A stretch of DNA of 64,000 nucleotides from Ruminococcus flavefaciens ATCC 19208 (GCF_000518765.1 NZ_JAEF01000006.1:431396-495395); one strand, 5' to 3'; shown: positions 16,659 through 25,663, numbered from the stretch's first letter. Translations and numbers: made by a program. Notes: generated from the sequence alone by a model not told the origin.

Positions 16659-17342
16659 TTACTTCTCGATCTCACGGTGATTGTACATATCCTTGATCTC
16701 TTCGATATTATCGACAGCCTTTGTCATAAGCTCTTCGATCTGCTTATCAAAGATACCCTCGTTTACTTCCTTAACTCTGTCGGAGAGGTGTCCGCACTCA
16801 GGCTCGATGTATTTACCGTTGAGACGTCTTGCAAGCATAGCTACCTGTGGGTGAGAAATACCTGCGGGACATCTTGATGAACATACTCCGCACATTACGC
16901 AGTCAAAGCTCTCCTCTGCACACTTGTCGTACTCGCCTCTCTGAGCGTATGCGATATACTGCATAACGTTAAGCTCCTGAGTACAGGCCTTTGTACAGGC
17001 ATTACAGCCGATACAGCTGTATATCTCGGGATAGAGCTGCATCATGATCTGCTGTGTTGGCTTTATCTCCTCGATGTTGTACACTCTCTTTTCAAGTGGA
17101 AAGAACGGAAGTGTTGCAACATACATTCCTTCCTGTACTTCTGTCTGACAGGCAAGACATCCGTGAAGCTCTATTTCACCCTTTATTCTGTAAATAGTTG
17201 CACAGGCTCCGCAAAAACCATTACGACAGCCGCAGCCTCTTACAAGATCATAGCCTGCATATTCCATAGCTGTCATTATTGTAAGACCTGCAGGTACTTC
17301 ATATTTCTTACCGAACAAGTAAACATTCAACATATTTTCCAT
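16659..17342 (-). CDS. frdB: Fumarate reductase-type iron-sulfur subunit
   Basis: The electron-transfer partner of the flavoprotein next to it. An N-terminal plant-type [2Fe-2S] domain (CGCRNGFCGACATIY, with the fourth Cys in LHGCLAC) is followed by a C-terminal helical domain with two Cys-rich motifs, CIGCNACTKAC and CVMCGVCSSRCPAG. These fit [4Fe-4S] centres. The 227 residues match the SdhB/FrdB layout. Unlike TfrB of methanogens it lacks a fused CCG-domain; the CCG protein here is the separate HdrB. It sits between the Flx-like NADH module and the flavoprotein, spaced 15 bp from each. Confidence 0.85.
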   Translation of the reverse strand: MENMLNVYLFGKKYEVPAGLTIMTAMEYAGYDLVRGCGCRNGFCGACATIYRIKGEIELHGCLACQTEVQEGMYVATLPFFPLEKRVYNIEEIKPTQQIMMQLYPEIYSCIGCNACTKACTQELNVMQYIAYAQRGEYDKCAEESFDCVMCGVCSSRCPAGISHPQVAMLARRLNGKYIEPECGHLSDRVKEVNEGIFDKQIEELMTKAVDNIEEIKDMYNHREIEK

Positions 17343-17357
17343 GCGAGTATCTCCTTA

Positions 17358-18185
17358 TCAATATTCGTCTGGCAGTTCGCCAAGCTGATCAAAACGGAAA
17401 ACCGGTCCGTCCTTGCATACATACTTATTTCCGATATTGCATCGTCCGCACTTACCTACACCGCACTTCATGCGAAGCTCCATAGTTGTATAGACCTGAG
17501 TCTCTGTGAAACCAAGCTCTTTAAGTCCTGCAAGTGTGAACTTTATCATTATAGGCGGTCCACAGACAAGAACTGTCTTGCTCGTGGAAGGATTAAGCTC
17601 CTTGACATAGTTGGGAACAAATCCTACATGACCGTCCCAGCCCTCCTGTGGATTGTCTATAGTAAGATTCACCTCGATATTAGGATCAGCCATCCACTCG
17701 TCGATTATCTCCTGATAGTCAACGAGGTCATCTTTTGAACGTGAACCGTATATTACCTGTACATCGCCGTAGTTAGCGCGGTTATCACGTACATAATTGA
17801 TAACCGAACGGAGAGGTGCAAGACCTATTCCACCTGCGATAAATAGGAGATCCTTGCCTTTGAGGTCTGTCTCAACAGGAAAAGCATTGCCATACGGTCC
17901 GCGAATGGTTATCTGCTGACCAACGTCCATAGCATGAAGCCATGTTGTGAGACAGCCGCACTTCTTTATACTGAATTCCATAAATTCTTTATTTGTAGGA
18001 GAAGAAGTTATTGAGAACATAGCCTCTCCAACACCCGGTATAGAAAGCATTGCACATTGTCCCGGCATATGCTCGAATACCTTGCCGCCATCAGGCGAAA
18101 CAACTCTGAATGTCTTTACATCGGGAGTATCCTGTCTTATATCGGTAACTACACCAATGTAAGGTATCAATGTATCGTTATTCAT
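17358..18185 (-). CDS. FAD/NAD(P)H-binding electron-input subunit (FlxA-like)
   Basis: A ferredoxin-reductase-type flavoprotein that would take electrons from NADH or NADPH. The FAD-binding barrel contains PGQCAMLSIPG, the nucleotide domain contains IAGGIGLAPLRS and VCGPPIM, and a C-terminal [2Fe-2S] site reads CGVGKCGRCNIGNKYVC as in PyrK, AsrB and hydrogenase gamma subunits. Its position, next to two ferredoxin-like subunits, an MvhD protein and HdrABC, matches FlxA of FlxABCD-HdrABC complexes. The ATG 22 codons inside the longest frame is preceded by GGAGG and shares one base with the previous stop codon, so I chose it. Confidence 0.85.
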   Translation of the reverse strand: MNNDTLIPYIGVVTDIRQDTPDVKTFRVVSPDGGKVFEHMPGQCAMLSIPGVGEAMFSITSSPTNKEFMEFSIKKCGCLTTWLHAMDVGQQITIRGPYGNAFPVETDLKGKDLLFIAGGIGLAPLRSVINYVRDNRANYGDVQVIYGSRSKDDLVDYQEIIDEWMADPNIEVNLTIDNPQEGWDGHVGFVPNYVKELNPSTSKTVLVCGPPIMIKFTLAGLKELGFTETQVYTTMELRMKCGVGKCGRCNIGNKYVCKDGPVFRFDQLGELPDEY

Positions 18186-19204
18186 CACTTTACCTCCAAT
18201 GCTTTCATTACCTTGACGATATTCATAGAAATTGGACACTTGGAAAGGCATCTACCGCAGCCAACACAGCCGAATTCTCCGTTGTTGTTTGCCGGGAAGT
18301 ACACAAGCTTATGCATGAATCTCTGGCGGAAACGTTCAAGCTGAGTAAGTCTCGGATTGCCGTGAGCCATTTTCGTAAAATCGGAGTACATACATGAATC
18401 CCAGCAACGGTAACGCTTTATGCCATGACCGGTGTTGAAATCCTTGATGTCATAGCACTGACAAGTAGGACACACGAATGTGCAGGTACCGCAGCCAAGG
18501 CAGCTCTCAGAGAGTTCTCCCCACTTATCGGAATTGAAGTACTCATTGAGCTTATCGCCGCCGAAATTATCGGTAGTAAGGTGTGCAAGAGGAAGTTTTT
18601 TGAGTATCTCTCTTGTCTTAGCACGAACAGCTTCAAGCTTTGCTGTGTCGCCTTCTTCAAGAAGAGAAGATATCGAGTCGATGAACTTCTGTCCTTTTTC
18701 GTTATGGGCCTCGATGAATAAGCTCTCGCCGTCGCTGTAGCAGGCAGCGTCGCCCTCTGGGGCAGCTGCGTCAATGCCAAATGTACCGCAGAAGCAGGTC
18801 TCGGCAGGACGTGCACAAGCCATAGTAACTACTGTGCCGTGGTCACGGCGGTTCTTATAGTAGCTGTCAACAGGCTCGGCAAGGAACACCTTATCGAGTA
18901 TTGTAAAGCTTCTTGCGTCGCAGGCACGAACTCCGAATATTACGAAATCCTCGGATTCCTCACGTACATCAATGACTTCGATGTTTTTGCCTTCCATTTT
19001 GAAATCAACAAGATTTTCTGTCTGTGGGAAGAAGAAATCCTTTGCGCTGCGCAGAGTATTGAGAGCACTGCTGAGCTTCATGCCGCTTTCGTACTTTTTG
19101 TACTCAGCCGCACCGTCCTCACGGTCAACAGGGATATAGAGAGTCTGTGAAGCTGAGATAGCTTCAAAAAGCTTGTCAAGCTTATCAAGTGATATTTTCA
19201 GCAT
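18185..19204 (-). CDS. 4Fe-4S dicluster subunit, AsrA/hydrogenase-beta-like (Flx subunit)
   Basis: A 339-residue iron-sulfur protein of the family containing sulfite reductase AsrA and sulfhydrogenase beta subunits. The N-terminal domain has FGVRACDARSF and MACARPAETCFCG. The C-terminal ferredoxin domain has CLGCGTCTFVCPTCQC and CVGCGRCLSKCPI, giving two [4Fe-4S] sites. It would relay electrons between the FAD subunit, with which it overlaps by one base, and the next iron-sulfur subunit. In the published Flx complexes two such subunits are present; which of B or C this one is I cannot tell. Confidence 0.82.
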   Translation of the reverse strand: MLKISLDKLDKLFEAISASQTLYIPVDREDGAAEYKKYESGMKLSSALNTLRSAKDFFFPQTENLVDFKMEGKNIEVIDVREESEDFVIFGVRACDARSFTILDKVFLAEPVDSYYKNRRDHGTVVTMACARPAETCFCGTFGIDAAAPEGDAACYSDGESLFIEAHNEKGQKFIDSISSLLEEGDTAKLEAVRAKTREILKKLPLAHLTTDNFGGDKLNEYFNSDKWGELSESCLGCGTCTFVCPTCQCYDIKDFNTGHGIKRYRCWDSCMYSDFTKMAHGNPRLTQLERFRQRFMHKLVYFPANNNGEFGCVGCGRCLSKCPISMNIVKVMKALEVK

Positions 19205-20175
19205 TATTCAACTCCCCTTTCATGTACGATACTTGCTTCACAATCGTCTTGTTTGTAATCATTAAGAGGAGCACGTGAGGTAGTATCCTCACCTGCCTGA
19301 TATTCGCCATAAAGAGAATTGATATCCTTTATGAACTTTCTGTTGAGCAGATGAAGCGGGATATTCTGCGGACATACTCTTGAACACTCACCGCAGTCTG
19401 TACATCTTCCCGCAACATGGAATGCACGGATTATGTGGAACATATTCTCTTCAAAGCTGTCAGCAGGAGCTTTATTCTCAACGCCTGAGTTGGGATTGTC
19501 AAATACGCACTTTTCACAGGTGCAGGCAGGACAGACATTGCGGCAGGCATTGCAGCGGATACATTTTGAAAGCTGATCCCTCCAGAAGTCAAATCTCTCC
19601 TGAGCGGTCATATTCTCAAGCTTCTCAACCATATCAAAGCGGTTTGAGTCGAGAACGTCGCCTTCCTCACCCATAAGCTCGTCGTATACTACGTGCTTCT
19701 TGCTCTTGCAGGTAGCACACTTATCAAGGATAGCCTCATAGAAGGGCATAATCTCCTCACCGTATACAGTATCTATTTTCAGTGTATAGTTCTCATTCTT
19801 CACGCCGAGTATACCTGTTATACCCTTTGCCTTGATCTTTTCAGCATCAAGCTTCGGACCACCGGGAATACCAACTATATAAACATTCTCGCGGACAACT
19901 CTGTGCTCCTTTGTGAGCTGATTGAAGCTGTATGTATCGCAGGGCTTCAGAAAAGCAAGTATCTTGCCCTCTTTCTTGCTCTCTTTAACGAGGTACTTGG
20001 ATACATTTGCAGCTGTGAAATCATCATATACAAACTCTTTTTCAAGCTCTTCAGCAGTCTCAAATACAGCAGGAGTGATATCGTAAGCGAATTCTCCCCT
20101 CTTCCAGCCGATCACACGGTTTACTGCGCCGTCAGCCAGAAGCTGCTTAGCTCTGTTTATCATTGCTTCCTGCAT
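19204..20175 (-). CDS. 4Fe-4S dicluster electron-transfer subunit (FlxB/C- or FdhB-like)
   Basis: A 323-residue relay protein. Its N-terminal half has ILAFLKPCDTYSFNQL, typical of the F420-hydrogenase/formate dehydrogenase beta family, and an extra pair DKCATCKSK. The C-terminal half has two cluster motifs, CIRCNACRNVCPACTCEKC and CTDCGECSRVCPQNI. A perfect GGAGG lies 7 bp before the ATG. It overlaps the MvhD-like gene by 16 bp and abuts the next subunit, indicating tight translational coupling. It resembles its downstream neighbour in layout, so the two may be old duplicates. Confidence 0.8.
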   Translation of the reverse strand: MQEAMINRAKQLLADGAVNRVIGWKRGEFAYDITPAVFETAEELEKEFVYDDFTAANVSKYLVKESKKEGKILAFLKPCDTYSFNQLTKEHRVVRENVYIVGIPGGPKLDAEKIKAKGITGILGVKNENYTLKIDTVYGEEIMPFYEAILDKCATCKSKKHVVYDELMGEEGDVLDSNRFDMVEKLENMTAQERFDFWRDQLSKCIRCNACRNVCPACTCEKCVFDNPNSGVENKAPADSFEENMFHIIRAFHVAGRCTDCGECSRVCPQNIPLHLLNRKFIKDINSLYGEYQAGEDTTSRAPLNDYKQDDCEASIVHERGVE

Positions 20176-20606
20176 CGTAAATCCTCCAATCTGCGGTTAG
20201 GTCCCAGTTTTTTTACTGCCTCTGTAAATTCGTTCATGGTTGCAGCGAATTTTGCACCTTCAGCTGCCGATACCCATTCAACTCTTGTTCTGTCACGCTC
20301 TATTCCGAGAAAATCGAGCATACTGAAAAGAAGAGTCATTCTTCTTCTTGTAAAGTAGTTGCCCGACGTATAGTGGCAGTCTCCGGGGTGGCAGCCGCAG
20401 AGTATAACTCCGTCAGCTCCGCGCTGGAAAGCTCTGAGTATGAACATCGGATTTACTCTGCATGAACAGGGCACTCTGATGATCTTTACATTTGATGGAT
20501 AATTAAGTCTGTTAGTTCCAGAAAGATCGGCACCTGCATAGGAGCACCAGTTACAGCAGAATGCAACGATCAGCGGCTGAAACTCTTTATTTTCATTTAC
20601 TTGCAT
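20160..20606 (-). CDS. MvhD/FlxD-like [2Fe-2S] adaptor protein
   Basis: A 148-residue adaptor that in known complexes links an electron-input module to HdrA. The family cysteines are all visible: FCCNWCSYAGAD at the start, VPCSCRV in the middle, and CGCHPGDCHYTSGN. It lies directly after hdrA with a 10-bp overlap. In methanogens the partner is a hydrogenase; here the neighbouring NAD(P)H-binding subunit points to the FlxD role. A basic tail of about 20 residues follows the domain. Confidence 0.88.
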   Translation of the reverse strand: MQVNENKEFQPLIVAFCCNWCSYAGADLSGTNRLNYPSNVKIIRVPCSCRVNPMFILRAFQRGADGVILCGCHPGDCHYTSGNYFTRRRMTLLFSMLDFLGIERDRTRVEWVSAAEGAKFAATMNEFTEAVKKLGPNRRLEDLRCRKQ

Positions 20607-22588
20607 ATTGCGTCTACCTCCGCCATTATCTGGTTGTTCGAGAATCCGTTAAGATCCATAGCTCCCGAAGGACAGGCAACTGTACAAGCGCCGCAGCCCT
20701 GACATACGGCAGGGTTAACGCTTGCGACTCTGCGTACTGCAATTGTTCTGTCCGGCATTTTGAATTCCTTATCGATATATGTAATAGCTCCGTAAGGGCA
20801 CACCTTTTCACATGACGAGCAACCGTTGCACATAAGCTCATCTGAATGAGCCACACACGGATTGCAGGTGATGCTGTCCTTAACGAGAAGTCCGATAGCC
20901 TTTGCTGCCGCGGCACTTGCCTGTGCAACTGTCTCAGGGATATCCTTTGGTCCCTGACAAGCACCTGACAGGAATATACCTGCTGTAGCACTCTCAACAG
21001 GACGAAGCTTCGGATGAGCTTCTGTAAAGAAGTCGTTGGTATCCATCTGAGTTGTAAGCATTGTAGCCAGCGGACGTGCAGTCTTGTCAGGCTCGATAGC
21101 TGCTGCAAGAACTACCATATCAGCGTCAATATGAAGCTGTTCGTTTGCAAGGAGATCAGATGCCTGTACGTCTATCTTTCCGTCGGAACGCGGTGTTACC
21201 TTGCCGACCATGCCCTTAATGTAGTGAACATTGTACTGTTCAACTGCACGGCGGTAGAACTCATCGAAGTTCTTGCCCGGGGTACGCACATCTATGTAGA
21301 ATACATATACTTCTGTATCAGGATACTTTTCACGGATAAGCATAGCGTGTTTAGCCGTATACATACAGCATATCTTAGAGCAGTAAGGCTTGCCCTTGCT
21401 GTCGTCACATCTTGAACCAACACACTGAACGAACACTATCTTGTGCGGGTGAGTCTTATCAGAAGGACGAAGAAGCGTACCGCCGTTAGGACCTGCGGCA
21501 TTCATAAGTCTTTCAAGCTCCAGTGATGTAACCACGTCAGGACACTGATTATATGCAAATTCATCATACTTATCAAGCTTTATAGGATTAAATCCGGTTG
21601 CAACTACGATAGCACCGTATTTCTGCTCAATGAATCTGTCCTCCTGCTTGTAGTCGATAGCTCCTACAGAACATACTTTTGAGCATACGCCGCACTTTCC
21701 TGTTTTCATCATCATACAGAAGTTCGGATCAATAGTAGCCACCTTAGGTACTGCCTGAGCAAAAGGAATGTATATTGCAGTTCTGTTGTCAAGTCCCATA
21801 TTGAACTCGTTAGGAACTTTCTTCATAGGACATTTTTCAGTACAAAGACCGCAGCCTGTACATTTTGTCTCATCAACAAAACGAGCCTTTTTCTTGATAG
21901 TAACGGTAAAATTGCCAACAAATCCCTTTACGTCCGTAACTTCGCTGAATGAGTGGATAGTTATTTTCTCATTCTGAGAAGCCTCAACCATTTTAGGTGT
22001 GAGGATACAAGCTGCACAGTCCAGTGTTGGGAAGGTCTTGTCTATCTGCGCCATTTTCCCGCCGATAGTAGGATTTTTCTCAACGATATCTACTTCAAAT
22101 CCAGCCTCAGCGATATCAAGGGCAGTCTGTATACCTGCAATACCGCCGCCGATAACAAGTGCTCTCTTTGCTACAGGGCTCTCGCCTGCGGTAAGCGGAG
22201 CATTAAGATGTACCTTTGCAACAGCAGCCTTACCGAGGATTATAGCCTTTTCAGTAGCTGATGCGATATCCTTGTGTATCCATGAGCACTGTTCACGTAT
22301 ATTCGCTATCTCAACAAGATAAGGATTAAGACCAGCCGCAGCCGCAGCTTTTCTAAATGTGTTCTCGTGCATTCTCGGTGAACATGAACATACTACGACT
22401 CCTGTAAGATTATGCTCCTTTATAGCATTCTTTACGAGGTTCTGTCCCGATTCGGAACACATATACTGATAATCCTGGGAGATAACGACTCCCGGCTCAT
22501 GTCCGAGTGCTTCCGCAACTGACTTTACGTCAACCGTTGCAGCTATATTCGTTCCGCAATGACAGACAAATACGCCTATTCTCTGCAT
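20597..22588 (-). CDS. hdrA: Heterodisulfide-reductase-like subunit A (flavin bifurcation site)
   Basis: A 663-residue HdrA. It has an N-terminal domain with CHCGTNI and CSCSPRMHE, and a FAD-binding fold at VIGGGIAGIQTALDIAE (about residue 146). The HdrA-specific DCAACILTPKM and FVQCVGSRCDD...YCSKICCMYTAKHA blocks follow. Several ferredoxin motifs are present (CTGCGLCTEKCP, CGVCSKVC, CNGCSSCEKVCPYG, CQGCGACTVACPSG). HdrA is the established site of flavin-based electron bifurcation in the Mvh-Hdr complex; that it bifurcates here is inference. It is flanked by hdrC and the MvhD-like gene in the usual order. Confidence 0.93.
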   Translation of the reverse strand: MQRIGVFVCHCGTNIAATVDVKSVAEALGHEPGVVISQDYQYMCSESGQNLVKNAIKEHNLTGVVVCSCSPRMHENTFRKAAAAAGLNPYLVEIANIREQCSWIHKDIASATEKAIILGKAAVAKVHLNAPLTAGESPVAKRALVIGGGIAGIQTALDIAEAGFEVDIVEKNPTIGGKMAQIDKTFPTLDCAACILTPKMVEASQNEKITIHSFSEVTDVKGFVGNFTVTIKKKARFVDETKCTGCGLCTEKCPMKKVPNEFNMGLDNRTAIYIPFAQAVPKVATIDPNFCMMMKTGKCGVCSKVCSVGAIDYKQEDRFIEQKYGAIVVATGFNPIKLDKYDEFAYNQCPDVVTSLELERLMNAAGPNGGTLLRPSDKTHPHKIVFVQCVGSRCDDSKGKPYCSKICCMYTAKHAMLIREKYPDTEVYVFYIDVRTPGKNFDEFYRRAVEQYNVHYIKGMVGKVTPRSDGKIDVQASDLLANEQLHIDADMVVLAAAIEPDKTARPLATMLTTQMDTNDFFTEAHPKLRPVESATAGIFLSGACQGPKDIPETVAQASAAAAKAIGLLVKDSITCNPCVAHSDELMCNGCSSCEKVCPYGAITYIDKEFKMPDRTIAVRRVASVNPAVCQGCGACTVACPSGAMDLNGFSNNQIMAEVDAICK

Positions 22589-22603
22589 AGTGCTATCTCC
22601 TCC

Positions 22604-22987
22604 TTACTTTATGTACTTTCTGAAAGCTGTAACGATAGCCTGCTGAGGCAGATCGTCATCAAGCATTTCAGGTATCTGATTTGGATTCATATGGTTATTG
22701 CCCTGCTGACGGATAGCTGCAAGACGTACAGCTTCAACTATCTTTGCAGGCTCAACATTTCGCGGACACCTGTCTACACAAGCAAAGCAGGTAAGACATT
22801 TATATATTGACTTTGAGTTCATTAAAGTCTCAATATCGCCTCTCTCGACCATATAAACAAACTGGTGAGGATGATATTCCATTTCATCGTAAGAAGGACA
22901 AGTTCCCGAACATTTTCCGCAGCGCATACATTTCAGAACATCTACACCGCTTGAACGCAGTACCTGTTCTTTCAGGTTCTTATTCAT
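22604..22987 (-). CDS. hdrC: Heterodisulfide-reductase-like subunit C
   Basis: A 127-residue ferredoxin-like protein with two [4Fe-4S] motifs, CMRCGKCSGTCPSYDEM and CLTCFACVDRCPRNV, and the VEAVRLAA helix typical of HdrC. It carries electrons between HdrA and HdrB. It overlaps hdrB by 8 bp upstream and is spaced 15 bp from hdrA. Length is a little short of methanogen HdrC but normal for bacterial forms. Confidence 0.9.
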   Translation of the reverse strand: MNKNLKEQVLRSSGVDVLKCMRCGKCSGTCPSYDEMEYHPHQFVYMVERGDIETLMNSKSIYKCLTCFACVDRCPRNVEPAKIVEAVRLAAIRQQGNNHMNPNQIPEMLDDDLPQQAIVTAFRKYIK

Positions 22988-23777
22988 GGTTACCCTCCTT
23001 TAATCCGAGCGCCTCAGCAAGAAGCTCTGTAAAGTAATAAACAGGAAGCTCTGAGCCTGAATTCTTTTTAAGATTATACAGGCAAAGAGGACAGGCGGTG
23101 ATTATCATATCAGCTCCCTGATCCTGAGCGGAACGCATTACAGCACTGCTTCTCTTTGAAGCCTGCGCCTTATCCTCCAATGTTATATATCCGCCGCAGC
23201 ATTCGTTTCTCTGAGCATATATAACAGGAGTACCGCCGATAGCCTTTATAAAATCTTCCATTATCGTTGGATTTTCGGGATCGTCCATTGCAAGTGCTTT
23301 TGAAGGACGAAGAAGTAGGCAGCCGTAATAAGCAGCTATCTTTTTGCCTTTGAACGGATTTACTACCTTCTGTGCAAGGTTATCAAATCCAACAACATCA
23401 CGAAGCATTTCAAGATAGTGATAAACAGTTGTCTCGCCGCTATACGGCTCATCGAGCTTCAGGTAATTATTCACTTTTGAAGCCATTTCTTCATCATTTG
23501 CAATATCGTAGTTAGTCTGCTTGATGACATTATGACAGGCTGAACAGACTGTGATAAGCGGTCTGTTATTTTCCTTGGCGGAATTAAGTGTCCTGACCGC
23601 TGAAAGCTTTGTAGCTATCTCATCTTTAGCTGTAGTATAAGCTCCGCCGCAGCACTGCCAGTCAGCAGGCTCTTCAAGAGCGATACCGAGAGCTTCGGCA
23701 GAAGATCTTGCGTACAAATCAAGATCCTTAGCCTTTGTTCTCAGCGTACAGCCCGGGTAGTATGTAAAAGTTTCCAT
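22980..23777 (-). CDS. hdrB: Heterodisulfide-reductase-like subunit B, two CCG domains
   Basis: The 265 residues contain both CCG domains that bind the non-cubane [4Fe-4S] clusters cleaving disulfides in HdrB. The first is YYPGCTLRTK, DWQCCGGAY and TVCSACHN; the second is YYGCLLLRP, NECCGGYIT and TACPLCLYN. No key Cys is missing, so a catalytic thiol/disulfide or an equivalent two-electron site is plausible. Its natural substrate is unknown because Ruminococcus is not known to make CoM or CoB, and no DsrC-like partner is encoded in this window. It follows fumC by 24 bp. Confidence 0.9.
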   Translation of the reverse strand: METFTYYPGCTLRTKAKDLDLYARSSAEALGIALEEPADWQCCGGAYTTAKDEIATKLSAVRTLNSAKENNRPLITVCSACHNVIKQTNYDIANDEEMASKVNNYLKLDEPYSGETTVYHYLEMLRDVVGFDNLAQKVVNPFKGKKIAAYYGCLLLRPSKALAMDDPENPTIMEDFIKAIGGTPVIYAQRNECCGGYITLEDKAQASKRSSAVMRSAQDQGADMIITACPLCLYNLKKNSGSELPVYYFTELLAEALGLKEGNHE

Positions 23778-23801
23778 ATGTACGCTTCCTTTCTTTTAAT
23801 A

Positions 23802-25178
23802 TCAGACCATTTCCTCCGGATGGAATACCTCGTCAAACCTTTCAGCTGTAAGGAATCCAAGTTCAACACAGGCTTCTTTAAGGGAAATATTATCCTTGAA
23901 AGCCTTTTTGGCTGTTTTTGCGGCATTTTCATATCCTATATAAGGGTTAAGTGCTGTAACAAGCATAAGAGAATTGTAAAGATTATGGTGCATTTTCTCT
24001 TTGTTAGCCTTTATTCCGACTGCACAGTTTTTATTGAATGATGTTATGGACTCGGCAAGCAATCTTGCTGACTGTAGGAAATTATATGCACAAACAGGCA
24101 TAAACACATTGAGCTCAAAATTGCCCTGTGAAGCAGCCATACCCACTGCAACATCATTTCCCATTACCTGAACAGCTACCATAGTTACCTGTTCGCACTG
24201 AGTAGGATTTACCTTACCGGGCATAATAGAAGACCCTGGTTCATTCTCTGGTATAAATATCTCTCCGAGACCGTCACGCGGACCTGAAGCAAGCCATCTT
24301 ACATCATTAGCAATCTTCATCATATCTGCTGCCAATGCTTTAAGAGCACCGTGTGCAAATACAATCTCATCCTTAGAAGTAAGTGAATGGAATTTATTTG
24401 ATGAAGATACAAATTTTTTTCCTGTAAGCTCACTGAGCGCTTCTGCAGCCTTTTCAGCAAACCCCTTAGGCGCGTTGAGACCTGTACCAACGGCTGTACC
24501 GCCTACAGCAAGCTCTTTAAGCTCTTCACAGGCAGAAAGTATCATCTTACGGTCTTTTTCCAATGATGCTCTCCAGCCGCTAATCTCCTGCGAGAATTTT
24601 ATGGGAGTTGCGTCCTGAAGGTGAGTTCTTCCGCTTTTGACTATACCTTCATTCTCAATTTCAAGGCGTTTGAAGCTTTCAATAAGTGTATCAACGGCAG
24701 GAATGACCTTGTCTTCAAGAGCAAGAACAGCAGCAATATGCATAGCTGTCGGGAATGTATCGTTTGACGACTGGCTCATATTGATATCATCATTAGGGTG
24801 GAGAAGTTTAGAGCCTGCAATTTCGTTGCCTCGATTAGCGATTACCTCGTTTGCGTTCATGTTGGATTGTGTACCGCTGCCAGTCTGCCATACAACTAAA
24901 GGGAAATGATCATTGAGAGAACCACTGATAACTTCATCACAAGCCTTTGAAATAGCGGAAAGCTTTTCATCGGTCATTCTTTCAGGTCTGACTGAATGAT
25001 TAGCTATCGCGGCAGCCTTTTTAAGTATGCCGAAAGCATGAGTTATTTCCCTCGGCATTGTTTCTATACCAACACCAATAAGGAAATTTTCGTGACTTCG
25101 TTCAGTCTGAGCTCCCCAATACTTATCAGCGGGAACTTTCACTTCGCCCATTGAATCATGTTCGATACGATAATCCAT
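23802..25178 (-). CDS. fumC: Fumarate hydratase, class II
   Basis: Oxygen-stable, cluster-free fumarase converting malate and fumarate. The superfamily signature GSSIMPGKVNPTQCE lies near residue 315, with SGTQSNMNANEV, TAMHIA and GRTHLQDATP in the expected order. At 458 residues it has the standard length. Aspartase is the main alternative, but these blocks fit FumC better. An AGGAGTGG ribosome binding site precedes the ATG. It opens the operon that goes on to HdrBCA, the Flx-like subunits, fumarate reductase and the exporter, so it should supply fumarate in the reductive direction. Confidence 0.93.
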   Translation of the reverse strand: MDYRIEHDSMGEVKVPADKYWGAQTERSHENFLIGVGIETMPREITHAFGILKKAAAIANHSVRPERMTDEKLSAISKACDEVISGSLNDHFPLVVWQTGSGTQSNMNANEVIANRGNEIAGSKLLHPNDDINMSQSSNDTFPTAMHIAAVLALEDKVIPAVDTLIESFKRLEIENEGIVKSGRTHLQDATPIKFSQEISGWRASLEKDRKMILSACEELKELAVGGTAVGTGLNAPKGFAEKAAEALSELTGKKFVSSSNKFHSLTSKDEIVFAHGALKALAADMMKIANDVRWLASGPRDGLGEIFIPENEPGSSIMPGKVNPTQCEQVTMVAVQVMGNDVAVGMAASQGNFELNVFMPVCAYNFLQSARLLAESITSFNKNCAVGIKANKEKMHHNLYNSLMLVTALNPYIGYENAAKTAKKAFKDNISLKEACVELGFLTAERFDEVFHPEEMV

Positions 25179-25258
25179 TTAATATCCACTCCTAAACATT
25201 TTAAGAGGAACTGTCGTCAATCGACATCTATCCCCTTATTACATTATCACACATTATT

Positions 25259-25287
25259 AGTATACCAGTATATTTCAATAAATTCAA
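25259..25287 (-). promoter_or_regulatory. Promoter of the fumC-hdr-flx-frd operon
   Basis: Minus-strand TTGAAT, 17-bp spacer, TATACT, about 80 bp upstream of fumC. It lies 30 bp downstream of a Rex-like operator. Confidence 0.65.
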
Positions 25288-25317
25288 ATTCAGTTTAAGA
25301 ATATCGCTATTCAGATA

Positions 25318-25335
25318 TTGATATCTAATTAACAA
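25318..25335 (-). promoter_or_regulatory. Rex-operator-like inverted repeat
   Basis: In the minus-strand sense TTGTTAA-TTAG-ATATCAA, matching 12 of 14 defined positions of the TTGTTAA-N4-TTAACAA Rex consensus. It lies upstream of the fumC promoter, with the rex gene itself about 360 bp further upstream. Confidence 0.55.
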
Positions 25336-25660
25336 ACGATTACGCCTATTTTTGGAGTACAAAAAGATCTGATATATTAGTTTTTATATTACACTTTTAT
25401 TTGCTATACATAATTAAGAACAAAGTGTGTAATTTTTGTTGCATTTGTCTTATTATCATTGATAAATAAGCATTCTATGCCTGTATAAGTAAGGTATTTA
25501 TACTACCGGTTTTCTTTTCAGATTTATACAATTGCTTAAAATCTTATTATTCCTTTTATGCAATGCTTACTAAAAGCAATTCTTTTCAGGCATGCAACAA
25601 TTCTGTTTGCTATATATCAGCTCAGAATCTTTGATATTTTTTTCACATTCTTTACAATAA
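25336..25660. other. AT-rich intergenic region between rex and fumC
   Basis: It holds no credible gene. A palindromic TTATCATTGATAA (25452-25464) inside a longer imperfect dyad is the only notable element, and it could be a second regulatory site. Confidence 0.4.
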
Positions 25661-25663
25661 AAA

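Noticed and set aside
13757..25178. Reading the Hdr-Flx cluster as a hydrogenase or sulfite reductase operon
   Set aside because: The AsrA/AsrB- and hydrogenase-like subunits are only electron-transfer parts. No NiFe or FeFe catalytic subunit, no siroheme sulfite reductase subunit and no F420-binding subunit is encoded here.
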